This document shows, piece after piece, positions 10,701 to 21,170 of a stretch of DNA of 64,000 bases; the stretch's first letter is position 1; each line of letters starts with the position of its first letter. Made by a program: the position numbers and the translations under genes. This DNA comes from Aphanomyces cochlioides (taxonomy: Eukaryota > Oomycota > Saprolegniomycetes > Saprolegniales > Verrucalvaceae): contig JAHQRK010000026.1 in assembly GCA_019828595.1 (NCBI GenBank), forward strand, positions 744,001 to 808,000, written 5' to 3'. The notes beneath the pieces are model-generated. The model was not told the DNA's origin and did not search any database. It saw nothing but the letters and a program-made list of their open reading frames with translations.

Positions 10701-10974
10701 ACACGGTGGATGGGCTTGGTGTCTCCGACAGAGACGATATCATATCCTACAGAGAAATGCAGGTACCGACACCTTGGTCAACTGAACCATCATTCACAAA
10801 GCGATTCTATTAGCTCGACCGTGGCTCTTGACATCCTGTGAATGGCCTGCAGCAATTCAAAGTCTTTCAAGCTCTAATTCTCCGCCATCGACTCGAGACG
10901 GCAAGGCGACCATGACGTGAATTTGCAGTTCAAACTATTCGATACAACATGACAGTATAAAACGAAGTTCAATT

Positions 10975-10988
10975 GCACTTTGCAGTTT
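10975..10988 (+). promoter_or_regulatory. Candidate core promoter of copy B3
   Basis: GCACTTTGCAGTTT resembles the oomycete Inr+FPR core (TCATTYYNCAWTTT) and the promoters of C1, C2 and C3. It lies about 83 nt before the ATG at 11071. Confidence 0.35.
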
Positions 10989-11070
10989 GGACAATTCATT
11001 GCTGAAATATTTTCTGACGACGTTATAGGCTCCATGCTGGCATTTTGGCGGTCGTCAAATGGAATCCACC

Positions 11071-12290
11071 ATGGCAAGTGGCGACGGCTTTCAATCATCA
11101 CGGGATGCAAGCCAACAAGTGCTGACGTCGCCAGATATTCTTCAAGTGATATGTCAATTTCAGCCTGGACTGTTGTAACGAGCATTTCCGCGGAGGATGT
11201 TCCAAGTGTCGGAGATTTCCTCGCCATTGCGATCGATTCCAATCAAGTTGAGATCATTGCTTTCCTCGAATGCATTGGGTATACACCGGAAATCCACAAG
11301 GGACGTTTGATCTATGGTATTGGAGACGCTGTCTCGAGAGGCCATATGACGATGGCACAATACCTAGCGACTGAAGTGAACAAGGTCGACTCTGTAGCTT
11401 TGAGATCCTGGCTCGATGGAAATAGTCGAGGTTTCCAAGGCTGGCTTAGTCAACCCACTCGAGCCAAAATGAGCTCAAACCTCACGACGAACTTCGCCAC
11501 GAAGAAATTCCAACGACTACAATGGCTCTTGAACGTTTGGACAAATCTACTGCCTCCAACGTGGATCTCTCGATGTCGACGTGAATGCCGCACTTTGGCC
11601 CTTGAGCATGAAGCCTGGGATATATTGGCGATGCTTACAAATGACGAGAAAAAACCCAGCAGCAAAGTACGACGAAGATTTGATGCACGCTACGAAATTG
11701 GCCTTGTTGGACGCGGTCATGTGGCTTTGGAGTCGTGCTGGTGTTGTCGTGAAGCACCAGCACATTGTCGAAGCTGTGAAAAATTATCGAGCGAGCAATC
11801 CTGACTCGAGTACAATCTTGCAACGACTGCTTGGCACTTGGCTTCCGAACGTCACTGAGCGCGACATAAAAGTTCTTTGCCTTGACACATGTATGGACGA
11901 AGCAAGAGTTTTCATACTTTCACGAAGGATGTCAAGGAAATTACATTGTAAATTTGAAACCACCCAAGATGTTTCATTGACGACGCCCGCATTGCACCAG
12001 ACCAATTCCAGTGGATGGCGCGAGTTTATTTACTTTGGTATCGACTCGATGGCATCCATAGACATGACAGTTCTCTGCACTGCCATGCACGACGACAGTC
12101 GCCCTGGCATTTGGATGATGGCATGCAGGCGACAAGACCATCATTGAATACATCTACACCTCGCAGCAACATCGACATGGCTCGATATTTCGTCTCGCAA
12201 GGAGCGACTCTTCAACGTGGCATCGCACAAACTACCTCCTCATGTCGAATTGCGTGGCAGTTGGGAAAGAATCGTCTTGAGAAGCAGTCG
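11071..12290 (+). pseudogene. Family B ankyrin-like gene, deleted copy B3
   Basis: ATG at 11071 opens MASGDGFQSSRDASQQVLTS and continues into the signature ILQVICQFQPGLL, then meets a stop. The WY..YGL block and the following helix are deleted. The sequence resumes near 11170 with AEDVPSVGDFLAIAIDSNQV, YLATEVNKVD, WLLNVWTNLLPPTWISRCRR and AWDILAMLTNDEK. One frameshift near 11650 leads to KYDEDLMHATKLALLDAVMW and KHQHIVEAVKNYRASNPDSS. The end, about 11900-12290, drifts through several frames. It is the best evidence for the family B start, because the MAS...SQQVLTSPDIL leader is intact. Confidence 0.7.
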
Positions 12291-12407
12291 TGAGGCGCGA
12301 ATTTCATGATGTAATTCGTCGTGGCATATATGCTGAAGATGAGCGTCCACCTTCCAATTGACGAACATTTCGATCAAAGTTTGCACAAAGTCAAGACATG
12401 GATCTTT

Positions 12408-13022
12408 TCATTCTTGTCGACTACTGTCGACAAAACGAGCTAAAAAATCGCCATGCTCGGCGCATGGTATGGTTGAAAGTACTTGGCCGCTTGGAGAATG
12501 TGCCTCGGCTGGACGTTGATGGCTTTGGTGCAGACGAGCCACGTCACAGCTTCCAACAGCGTCGACTTGATGCAATGCATCAAATCCTCCCAATCTTCAT
12601 CCGACGACTGCATCTTTGTATTTGACAGCATGGGCAGACTGTCAAAGTGGGTGGATCTCATAGCTTGACGCAAGTTTGACTGGATTCGATCTTGAGCTCT
12701 TGGAAAAAACCACCGTCGATGCATGGTGCGTTCGTCTTGGTCTCCCATTTGCAAGGCTAAATGCTGGGCAGTGACGATATTGCGATTGGAAATCGCTTCG
12801 CTCATATAAACAATTACCTCGTCACGATTGATCGTCATGACAGAGAGGCATTCGATCGCTCCAAGTTGATTCTTCGACGCTAGAGCCATGCTCCGTATTT
12901 CTCTCATTCCAGCTCGACACAAGCTCCACGATGCCATGGACAGCTTGGAATAAATCTTTCTCGCCCAAGTTGGCGCTGTAAATCAATGTGATCGTCGTTG
13001 TAAATGGCAATTCTTCCAAGAG
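12408..13022 (-). pseudogene. Family B internal fragment B4
   Basis: The minus strand reads VELLEELPFTTTITLIYSAN (from about 13020). After a frameshift near 12930 it continues ALASKNQLGAIECLSVM, AISNRNIVTAQHLALQM, DWEDLMHCIKSTLLEAVTWL and HILQAAKYFQP, ending in stops near 12410. The N-terminal motif is absent: the fragment starts abruptly where copy B5 stops, so the two are fused tail to middle. It is closest to B1. Confidence 0.65.
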
Positions 13023-13024
13023 TT

Positions 13025-14089
13025 CTACAGACGAATAACTTCCATCGCAGCAGCATGGCGAAGGATCAGCGCTTTCTCCATGAAGTTGTTGACCCACAAG
13101 TTTCTCTCACTGCCGCGTTCAAGAACTGGCAAACACAACGTTAATAGCTGCTCCAGGATCATGCTGGTCTTTGGTTGGTCCAGCTGGAATGCTTGAAAGG
13201 CTTCGGAAACATGCCAGCGCTGCACTTCGACTCCAGCATTCGCCACGAGCCAATTGATCGCGTCCGTCGATCCCAATTTGATCGCGTGCTGCAAATCCTC
13301 AGCGTATTTGAACCGTGGATTGGCCACGTCCTCTGTGAGCATCCGTAGATAGTCCCAGTTGTGGAATTCCAGGGCAAACTGGCGGCATTCTCGTCGAAAC
13401 CGCGACATCCAACTTGATGGAACGTACTTTTCCCAAGTCTTGAAGAGCCACGGCAGCGCTTCGACTTGCTTTGAGTGAAACATTGAACGTAGATTTTCAG
13501 TGAGAAGTCGTCGATCTGCCATCTTGACCCACTGACGCACTGCTTGAGATTCCACAGACTCGACTAACATTGCCACGTACTGGGCCATGTCGTCATGACC
13601 AATAGAAGTGGCATTGCCAATACCATAAAATACGTTTGCAAGATTGGATTCTGCTGAAAATCCAACACATTTGAGATGCTCAATGGTGTCGATTCGATTT
13701 GATGCGATCGCAATGTCCACCAAGTCGCCCATTCGCACAACAGAGGTCGATGGTCCATGCTTGGAAATCGTCTCAATCAGTCGTTGGTCCCCAACCCGGA
13801 CGGCGTACACCAAGCCAATTAAATTTGCAAATGGAAGAGCAACCAAGAGGCGTGGAACGCGACGTAATCCAAACGAATTGAACCATGGCCCAAAGACGCT
13901 TTCAATGTGAGCAAGTTGCTTGGCTAATGGATCGCGCGACTGCTGCATGGACCGGAGCTGCAAAAATGGTCGCATGTCGAGCCATAGCCCTGGCTGAAAC
14001 GCACAGACTCCAGGAAGAATATCAGGCGATGTGAGGACCGCTTGGCTTGCTAGCTTGGATGGAGGGCTGCGAGGAAGCGTGCGCCGCAT
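13025..14089 (-). CDS. Family B ankyrin-like protein, C-terminally truncated (B5)
   Basis: An uninterrupted frame of 354 residues from the ATG at 14089 (MRRTLPRSPPSKLASQ...). A 5' extension to 14143 adds a hydrophobic stretch (GLIGGFFLFLALSIVV), but the family alignment (..SQ.VLTSPDIL) places the start at the inner ATG. The signature VLTSPDILPGVCAFQPGLWL lies at residues 17-36, followed by WFNSFGLRRVPRLLVALPF, several worn ankyrin-like helix pairs, WLFKTWEKYVPSSWMSRFRR and DLQHAIKLGSTDAINWLV. It stops at EVIRL, about 80 residues before the usual family end, exactly where fragment B4 begins. It could be translated but looks like a recombination product. Confidence 0.55.
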   Translation of the reverse strand: MRRTLPRSPPSKLASQAVLTSPDILPGVCAFQPGLWLDMRPFLQLRSMQQSRDPLAKQLAHIESVFGPWFNSFGLRRVPRLLVALPFANLIGLVYAVRVGDQRLIETISKHGPSTSVVRMGDLVDIAIASNRIDTIEHLKCVGFSAESNLANVFYGIGNATSIGHDDMAQYVAMLVESVESQAVRQWVKMADRRLLTENLRSMFHSKQVEALPWLFKTWEKYVPSSWMSRFRRECRQFALEFHNWDYLRMLTEDVANPRFKYAEDLQHAIKLGSTDAINWLVANAGVEVQRWHVSEAFQAFQLDQPKTSMILEQLLTLCLPVLERGSERNLWVNNFMEKALILRHAAAMEVIRL

Positions 14090-14149
14090 CTTTACGACAA
14101 TGGACAAAGCTAAAAATAGGAAAAAGCCCCCAATCAAGCCCAAGAAATA

Positions 14150-14628
14150 TTTATTTATACAAGTATTTTATTCATTTTACAAAACTTTACTTTAAACAGG
14201 TAGTTTTAACGAGAATGAATACATAACATTTCAATACTAAGACAAAACTTAGTATAACAGTTTATAAATTCCAAAAGATTTTTTTAAGTTATATTAATAT
14301 AAAATACTGTTCAACTTAATATTGTGTTTTCATTATATTATACAACAAATTAGATTTTTAAAGTATTTTAGGGTTATCTGGCCTCAATGCATTTCTCGCA
14401 CATGCCAAAGAAGGACGGAGCCGATTGAGACTTCAAGAAGACAAGACCAAACAACGCCAAACACTGGATAACGAAAGAATTGCAAGGGTGAATCGCAAAG
14501 ATGTCCCGATTTTACCTAACGATTATGGCTGTCAATCAAATATTGTATTTTATGACATATTTATCGTATAAGAAATATTCATATATACAATAAATATATT
14601 TTTCAAAAAGACAAGAAGTCCACCGTCG
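14150..14628. other. AT-rich spacer with one small open frame
   Basis: Positions 14150-14380 are very AT-rich, as expected of a 5' region shared by two divergent genes. From about 14389 to 14571 the plus strand has an open frame encoding a basic, helix-prone peptide (HAKEGRSRLRLQEDKTKQRQ, then TLDNERIARVNRKDVPILPN). It has no clear start; it might be an exon relic. Not called as a gene. Confidence 0.35.
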
Positions 14629-15742
14629 ATGTCATGCGCGCTGAGGGTCATATCTAGCAGAGAGCTTGTTTCTCTGGTGTTTCTCTATCAAGCAGGCATT
14701 CCTGGCTGTTTCATTCCATTCGTGAGAGAGCTCAAGTCGGTCATTTCACGTCCTCCACTCGCCATGGACGTGTTTGGAGCGTGGTTCAACCTCCATTCCC
14801 TTGACGATTTCACGCGGTTTTGCCATCTTTGCCCGCACTTGCTCACAACCGCCGTGATGGATCAAGTGGCCTCAATGGGGAATATCGACGCGATAACTTT
14901 GTTACACAACCTTGGCGTCTCATGTACTCCAGCAGCCATGAACCTCGCTGCGAAGTATGGCCACATCGAAGTCGTGCTCTTCTTGCACAATCTCCGCCAT
15001 GAAGGCTGCACGACGAGTGCCATGAATTGGGCTGCCGAGTTTGGCCACCTGGACGTCGTCGAATTCCTCCACGCCCATCGACGCGAAGGATGCACAAAAG
15101 CTGCAATGACCCGTGCTGCCAAAGCTGGCCACGTCGATGTTGTTCGCTTCCTCCACACGAATCGAGTAGACGGAGGCTATCGTGATATGCTCCAAGGCGC
15201 TATTGCTGCAGGACACGTTGATGTGGTGGATTTCTTGACTCGAAACCGACCAAAGGAGCCTTGTTCTGCTCTCGCCATGGATCTGGCAGCTCGTGGAGGG
15301 CATCTCGAGATGGTGCAATACCTGCACTTGCATCGAAAAGAAGGTAAAGCCAAACTTACTGTCTTGTTTCAATCGGGATTGTTGCATAGGCTGTACACCA
15401 CAGGCATTGGCAGAAGCTGCTGCGAATGGACATTTGGAAGTTGTGAAATATTTACTGTCGCTTGAAAAACCCTTCAAATACGACGCCGCCATGGCTGCAA
15501 CTGCGACAATGGGAAGTATTCCAATTATCGAGATCCTGGCTCCATTTGTCGATACCAAAGGCTGTCGAGAAGCCGTCGAAGTGGCTGCAAAGCATAACCA
15601 CACGGATGTCTTGCAATGGTTTCAACAACACAAACCAAAAGCAATTGCCAAAGCCAAAAGTCGAGCGCACTTGCATGATAACCGCAATCTTGTCCAAATA
15701 TTGACCAAATTACAAGAATGCTCGATGGAGACCCTGGCATGA
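14629..15742 (+). CDS. Ankyrin repeat protein, two exons
   Basis: Exon 1 is 14629-15343, exon 2 is 15390-15742, and the 46-nt intron (GTAAAG...TAG) splits a glycine codon. Splicing joins ..HLHRKEG to CTPQALAEAAANGHLEVVKY, which restores a textbook ankyrin repeat, so the intron is well supported. The product is 355 residues with about seven repeats of the form AA..GH.DVV.FLH..R.EGC between residues 80 and 320. Residues 10-30 (ELVSLVFLYQAGIPGCFIPF) resemble the N-terminal signature of families A-C, which links this canonical ankyrin protein to the worn families around it. It probably acts as a protein-binding scaffold; its partner is unknown. Confidence 0.85.
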
Positions 15743-16102
15743 TGTGCGGAAGGAAGAGAGAGACCCCAAGCACAACTTTGTCCACGTAGCTGGCAAATTG
15801 AAAACTTGGGGACACTTTTTATCGCTGGACCTTATGGAACTTTGCAGTACTTTTATGCAAAGAGAGACTGAAGCGTTGTATTTACGATGAAGATTTCGAG
15901 GATATCGTTGGAAAGTCTCCCTTTACAGCCATGCACACTGCTTGATTCAAGTGTTGCTAGGAAAGGAGTACGCCCCAAAGGGCGTAGTACAAAGAAGAAC
16001 TGGACAAGATGTTCGTTGCGACCCCTATCGAGGTAAGCTGTTCAACTGTTGACTACGAAACTTTTAAATTGTCATGCTGTGTAGGATAATAAAGGAATAG
16101 AT
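15743..16102. other. Spacer between the ankyrin and PX genes
   Basis: A short plus-strand frame (about 15832-15945, WNFAVLLCKERLKRCIYDED) is open but unrecognised. AATAAA-like signals occur near 16089. Nothing else seen. Confidence 0.4.
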
Positions 16103-16636
16103 TTATTCAGTCATAAATGCAGCCAGAACCTCCTTGTTGGCTTCGATGGCAGCCCATTCGTTCATGAGTGCTTCGAATTTTGCACGGCGATCCGCGACGA
16201 GAGCTTGGCTAGTTCGTTGCAACGCTGTCCAGACGCCAGCTTGAGGCATGCCTTCACATCCTTCCACCTTGCACAATGTGTCGTGGAGCTGTTTGAACGC
16301 ACTGTATCGCTTGTGGATCTTTTGGCCGCTGGCGTCTTGGACGATGTAGTGGACGACACCGCTGATGACGATCGTCTCCTCCAAAATCACAAACGCTTTA
16401 GTCGGTTCAGGTTGCTGCTCCACTTCTGGTTGTTGCTCCGCTTCTGGCTGTTGCTCCTCTTCAGGTTGGGGCCCTTCAACTTCAGCAGCTGGTTCTTCCA
16501 CGACTTCATTGACTTCAGGGGCGGCAGCGCCTTCTTGCTTGACAGGGGACGACGACGCCGATGCTGGCACTTCGACAAGCACAGGGGGAGTGAGGACTTC
16601 GGGCTCCGTCGCCAGCGTTGATTGAGAGCAGCCCAT
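16103..16636 (-). CDS. Acidic PX-domain protein, N-acylated (PX1)
   Basis: 177 residues, single exon. I start at the ATG at 16636, not an upstream ATG at 16693, because this gives MGCSQS, an N-myristoylation plus palmitoylation motif that the neighbour at 17107 shares (MGCRQS). Residues 40-80 are a Glu/Pro/Gln-rich linker with repeated EQQPE units. Residues 80-177 form a phox-homology (PX) domain: beta strands VILEETIVISGVVHYIV, the phosphoinositide-binding motif KRYSAFKQLH (109-118) and the terminal helices LVADRRAKFEALMNEWAAIE. PX domains bind membrane phosphoinositides, so a double membrane anchor at plasma or endosomal membrane is likely (inference). It is transcribed away from its paralogue PX2. 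Confidence 0.8.
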   Translation of the reverse strand: MGCSQSTLATEPEVLTPPVLVEVPASASSSPVKQEGAAAPEVNEVVEEPAAEVEGPQPEEEQQPEAEQQPEVEQQPEPTKAFVILEETIVISGVVHYIVQDASGQKIHKRYSAFKQLHDTLCKVEGCEGMPQAGVWTALQRTSQALVADRRAKFEALMNEWAAIEANKEVLAAFMTE

Positions 16637-17106
16637 GGTATTCCAAATGCACAATGACTGTGAGAGAGTCGACTTGTTCGCAAATCTATACACGATGCCG
16701 CGTGTGTCGTATTGCGAATCGATCCATGTTTATTAGAATCGTGGCGGCATTTTCTCTGCCAACGTGACGAAACGGTGGTGCGACACCACTTTGCCGTTCA
16801 TTTTTATTCAGCATTCTCTTGAAATTTGTATTGTCTTTTAAATATTGTAAAAAAATGTCAACAACGAACAGACGATCGAGATGACCAAGAGACTCAACAC
16901 CTGTCAGCACGCCATCAAAGCTCTCTCATAGACGAAGGACGCTGAAGGGAGCGTTACAAAGTCGAGTCGCAGCAACACGTGGATCTCTGGATGCTCGAGT
17001 TCTCCACCTTGATGAAAATCGAGCGTGAGTAGCGTCGATTTCGACTTCGCAGTAGAAGGGAGACGAGAATGCACATCTAAACATTGTGGACAATTTCAAA
17101 AACGTC
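16637..17106. promoter_or_regulatory. Divergent promoter region between PX1 and PX2
   Basis: About 470 nt separate the two divergently transcribed PX genes and must hold both promoters. No exact Inr+FPR match was found. There is a pyrimidine-rich CATTTTTATTCAGCATTCTC near 16799-16818. Confidence 0.4.
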
Positions 17107-18507
17107 ATGGGTTGCCGGCAATCGACGCCCGTGGATGAACCACAACCGGTGGCAAATGTCGACTTGACCAACAAGTCGCTCTCTCGCATCGCAGACCACT
17201 TGGAAGAGCTCGAAGATATCGTCCCCGAGCATATCGTTGATAAATGGGAAGCATTGACGTTGAAACTAGATGAGAAATATCGACGAGACGATGGACATGA
17301 CGATGAACAAACAGAGGAAACCGAGCTAGAAGCTGCTGCTATGGAAGCTGAACCTGCTGAACCAGCTGAACCACCTTCGTTGAGCAAAGCTGAAGAAGAT
17401 CAACCCTCTGTAGAGGAAGAGATACCACAACCACAAGCTCAACAAGAAGAAACTGCTCAAGTTCCGACGCAACCAACGTCAACGGAAGTAGTCAATCAAT
17501 TGGTGGAAGAAATCGTGCATGATTTGCTCGTCCAGAGCATTGACAACGAAGCCACAATAGAAACAATGCCTGAAATCGAAGTTGTCGTGGACGAAACACC
17601 AGCTGAAGAGCTAGAGAAAGAGGAGATTGAGGTGGATATTGACGCCGAGATTGAAAACGACGCCAACAAAGTTCCTCATGACGATGTAGTCGACGAACGA
17701 ACTGGTAACGCTGGGATTTCAACCGACGAAATTGTAGTCGCGGCCAAAGTAGACGACAGCAATCAAGTCACGGATGAAAGTACGGAAGTTGACATTGATC
17801 AACCGCAAGAAACACTTGAAAGCTTGGGTGGAAACCCAGCAGAGGAACCAACAACTGAAGAAATTCCCGTCGAGGACGTGCCTGAAGCTCCATTGAGTGA
17901 AAACCAAGCGCCAAGTTCAGCCATTTCAGATACAAAGGAGCCCCTTGCGTCCAAAGGTAAGCCATCCTTGGGAGAATGATGCAGTCGTGATCGCTCGGGA
18001 ATGACTTGTAGAGAGTATTAGCACAGACGCGACGGATCCCATTGAAGAAACTCGAGTAGATGAAAATAACAATGAGCGAGAAGTCATCAAAGGTATCACA
18101 TGGACTACAATGGCCATGAATTTAGTGCTTGCAGCAGCTCAAGTGTCGTCTTTTGCTATCGTCGGCACCACAGTCGAGCATGGGATCGTCATGTATCGTG
18201 TGCAAGTCATGCCAAGCGGAGAAATCCTTGAAAAGCGGTTCAATGACTTTAAAGCATTGTACACAGCCTTGACACACAACAAGACTTGTGATTTGGCTCC
18301 CTTGCCACGTGCAGGTACTGTCCAAGTGGTGGATCTCGCTGGGAAAAAATCCAATTCGTGTCATGAATAGGCATGCTGAGCCGCTTTGATCGTCAGAATA
18401 AAGCGCTGATTGAAGCTCGATCGGTCGCATTTGACTCCATGTTGGCATCAATTGCTCATCACCCAACTGCGGTGCAAAGCGCCGACTTCCAACGCTTTTT
18501 GCATTAA
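17107..18507 (+). CDS. Acidic PX-domain protein, N-acylated, four exons (PX2)
   Basis: The ATG at 17107 gives MGCRQS, like PX1. Exon 1 is 17107-17956. Intron 1 (17957-18011, 55 nt) joins to exon 2 18012-18092 (ESISTDATDPIEETRVDENN). Intron 2 starts at 18093, its acceptor being 18134 or 18143. Exon 3 runs to 18314. Intron 3 (18315-18370, 56 nt) leads to exon 4 18371-18507. All introns are phase 1. The product is 412 or 415 residues: an extremely Glu-rich region of about 280 residues, then a PX domain with EKRFNDFKALYTAL, PLPRAG and the final helices KALIEARSVAFDSMLASIA. The last exon aligns with the end of PX1, which confirms intron 3. The gene has about 180 more acidic residues than PX1. Confidence 0.8.
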
Positions 18508-19319
18508 TTCTCGCAAAAAATACTGCATCAAATATATTTCAACCATGTCATACACCTCGCCATCCATGCACTTGGATTCAAACAGGAGTTGAATTTTATT
18601 CTCGGTGACATTGTCTCGTGGGGATCATAGCACGGCGTCGAATGTCGTTGGATTTTATGTCGAGCATGCTTGGCTTGGAGAAAGTTTGTGTTTTACTAAC
18701 ATATCAATTGGCTCGTTAGTATTCGCGGTAAATATTGCTTGACGCATTGACAGCAACAGGACTACTCCGAGCTCGCCAAGGGGACAATAATTGTTTTTCG
18801 CGATTTGACATTAGATTCTTGGCAACTTTGACCCATGGAGCCGTAATAAGGATCACAAAAGTCGTGACTTTGACACCACTCGATGCTTATCGGTGCGAAG
18901 CAATCGCTGGACACGTCTGGAGCTTGTAGGGAGAGAGTATGGTGAAAATTTCCCGAGGTACAGGGCATACCTAGCGTGGTGCCATGCAAGTAGGACGCTA
19001 TCAAGGTGTGCTTGGTAGAAAATTCCAAGTAAATCTAGCAGTCGCTGGGATCACAATAGCAAAAAATGCTCAATCTTTGCAAAGTCAAGGCCGCCAGATT
19101 CGACTTGATGGAAGAGCGAGACTCTGGTGAGAGTCCACGCACTGAGCTTTGCTTGCGTGGATGGAAAAGAGTTTGCACTTTCATCGCGACATGAGTCCAG
19201 GAAGCTGTCGTGGGGACAACGATAGATTGAGAATAAACTTAGCGTTGTCACGCGTGATGTGCCTTGGCGTCATCGTTAGGTCCATGTCGAGCAGAGCAGG
19301 TCGAAACTCGACGCTTGTT
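18508..19319. other. Spacer right of PX2
   Basis: No convincing gene. Short frames on both strands (e.g. 18735-18929 plus, 18762-19028 minus) show no motif, no start context and no relation to other genes here. Confidence 0.5.
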
Positions 19320-19733
19320 TCATGAATCACGGTGAAAGCTGGGTTTTGCTCCAGTGGCGCTATGAATTGACACGCATTGACGCATGTTGGAGAGCAACCT
19401 CATGGACACTCTGCCATGGATTCGACCGATCGTCTCCAGTATATCGCACGCTCCAACGTTGGCACTGTAGAGAAGGAGAAGCGTTTTCATGTACGGCAGC
19501 GTCGTGAGAAGGCGGTCCAAGCGAGCTGGACCAAAGTCTTCTATCCACAAGTGCACGGTGGCAAAGACTTGGTCGTGATGTTGGACGACATAGTCGTCGA
19601 GAGCGCCACCTCGTAAGGATGCAAACTTGAGAAATGGCAGCGTGTATTCATACACACCACGCTGATACTCGCATATGCATTGGAAAAGCGCCTTGGACGT
19701 CAGGACAATCGGACCGACGACGTTGCTCGTCAT
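19320..19733 (-). pseudogene. Family A/B N-terminal fragment
   Basis: 137 codons from the ATG at 19733 (MTSNVVGPIVLTSKALF) carry the signature LFQCICEYQRGVYEYTLPFL, then a WIEDFGPARLDRLLTTLPY block and LLLLYSANVGACDILETIG, and end at a stop. The frame is clean, but only the first third of a family member is present and no further blocks are seen downstream. A truncated copy, possibly expressed as a short protein. Confidence 0.6.
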
Positions 19734-19982
19734 GTCAACAGAAACGTGGCGGCGATATGCACCCAGAGAGGTGAATAAAGTTCGTCCCCAATGCTGGAAA
19801 CAGTAAAAAATGTGTTCCTGCCATCAACGGAGGTGGATGAGAGATGGTCGAGCTATGTATTTTCAATGTCCAGTGCTGGAATAGCACAACACCGTCTGCA
19901 CAAGCAGTCGAAGTAGGACGAATGGAATGTCAATGTTGATGCCGTCGAGGAAACGAGACGATCCCTGTGAACAAAGACTGAC

Positions 19983-20030
19983 AGGGGGGATTGGGGGGAG
20001 TGGGGGGATTCGGGATGGAGGGGGGGGCAT
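19983..20030 (+). repeat. G-run cluster, G-quadruplex-prone
   Basis: Several runs of five to eight G separated by two to seven bases, including two GGGGGATT units. The pattern fits the G(n>=3)N(1-7) rule for G-quadruplex formation. The same GGGGGATT/AATCCCCC word marks many other spacers in the window. Confidence 0.5.
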
Positions 20031-20194
20031 CGTTGTCCTCTTCCCCACAGTGATAAACGTGATCAAGTGTGGCTATGCTCGACTAGACCTTGTGTACATC
20101 TTGCATGAACCGCAATACAACTACTGGAGGCGATAATTGCGATCTTGCCCCCCCCTGGATAGGACAACAAGAGTCTCGTCGACTAGCAAACGTC

Positions 20195-20259
20195 AATTCG
20201 ATGAGTTTTCTCGTGGGAGATGAAAGACTTGTCATATATTGATGGCAGACTTGCGCTAC
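20195..20259 (+). repeat. Dispersed repeat R1, copy a
   Basis: Shares AATTCGAT.AG, ACTTGTCATAT.TTG and A.ACTTGCGC with copies at 20980-21044 and 23693-23757. The three copies flank gene C1 on both sides. Confidence 0.5.
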
Positions 20260-20979
20260 GAGTGTGTCCCTCGTCAGGCTGGATTTTCGCTGGATAAAAC
20301 ACAACCATATGACATGGCACAGACGACATTCCACGTTTCAACATGGCAAGAGGCTGCACTACGAATCATGAAATACAATACCGTTGATCCTGGGATTCGT
20401 GTGCTCGTGGAGTCGAAATGCAAAGCTTGGCTAGTCGAATCGCACCTTTTCGAGGACAGTTAACCTCATTGTCATTGCGTGTCGGCGCTCTGACTTCTGC
20501 TGCTTCGGTTGGATCGAGGACGATTGTGGATATTGTTTCGTTGTACTGACCTGTCTGAAGCATCTTACGTGAAAAACCAAAGAAACGTCCCCGCCGTGGT
20601 AAGCTTGATTGAGGTTTCTCTCCTACTAATAACATGCACCTAGACTCAACTCGAATGAACGTTCTAGATAAACCAGAGGGGCTGAAGATCGTCCTAATTC
20701 GAGAGAAGCTGTGTGGCTGACGGAATTTACTTGTCAACATCCTTGAAATATTGAATACGAAATACCCCCCCCCCGGATCCCCCTCGATCCCCCCTAAGAA
20801 TTTGTCTGCCATCTTACCTGGAATCGTGTCTTACTGCATGGCGAGGCGGGATATGTTACGATGCTCTCTCTCACATCAATAGACCTATGTTGCTTCGTGT
20901 ATCGTATTTTTACTTTGAATTTTACTTGTGGCGATACTGATGATGTCGCGCCGCCGTCCAGGGCAACACTGCTGAAGCT

Positions 20980-21044
20980 CAATTCGATTAGCTATCAGCT
21001 TGGATATGGAAAACTTGTCATATATTGACGATAAACTTGCGCTG
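20980..21044 (+). repeat. Dispersed repeat R1, copy b
   Basis: Begins AATTCGATTAGCTATCAGCT and ends TAAACTTGCGC. It is nearly identical to copy c (23693-23757) and more diverged from copy a. Confidence 0.6.
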
Positions 21045-21046
21045 AG

Positions 21047-21170
21047 AGAGTCGTAGCGAGGGAACAAAGCGTCCCACGTCGGGCAAATGTCGTCTGTGTC
21101 GTGTTTTATCCAGCCACAATCCAAAAGAGTTTGTCCGAAGCGGGGCGCGTTCTTCCCTCGCTACGACTCT
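21047..21170. repeat. Large hairpin abutting the C1 stop codon
   Basis: Arms 21047-21088 and 21129-21170 are inverted copies, 42 bp with about seven mismatches; the outer 18 bp (AGAGTCGTAGCGAGGGAA) are perfect. The 40-nt loop contains a block also found, rearranged, near 20285-20320. The right arm ends one base before the C1 stop codon, so it could be a folded MITE or a 3'-end structure of the C1 transcript. Confidence 0.55.

Larger units (their letters stand above)
19734..21046. other. Repeat-rich spacer left of C1
   Basis: No gene. The region holds G/C-run clusters (19983-20030, 20147-20156, 20765-20795), two copies of a 65-bp repeat (listed separately) and short unrecognised frames such as 20239-20463. 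Confidence 0.5.

Noticed and set aside
14089..14143. N-terminal signal anchor on B5 (MGLIGGFFLFLALSIVV)
   Set aside because: Hydrophobic and tempting, but no relative has it; the family start aligns at the inner ATG, so this is probably 5' leader.
16205..16621. 138-codon plus-strand frame, Leu/Phe-rich, membrane-like
   Set aside because: Exact antisense of the Glu/Gln-rich PX1 linker; its composition is a by-product of GAA/CAA codons read backwards.
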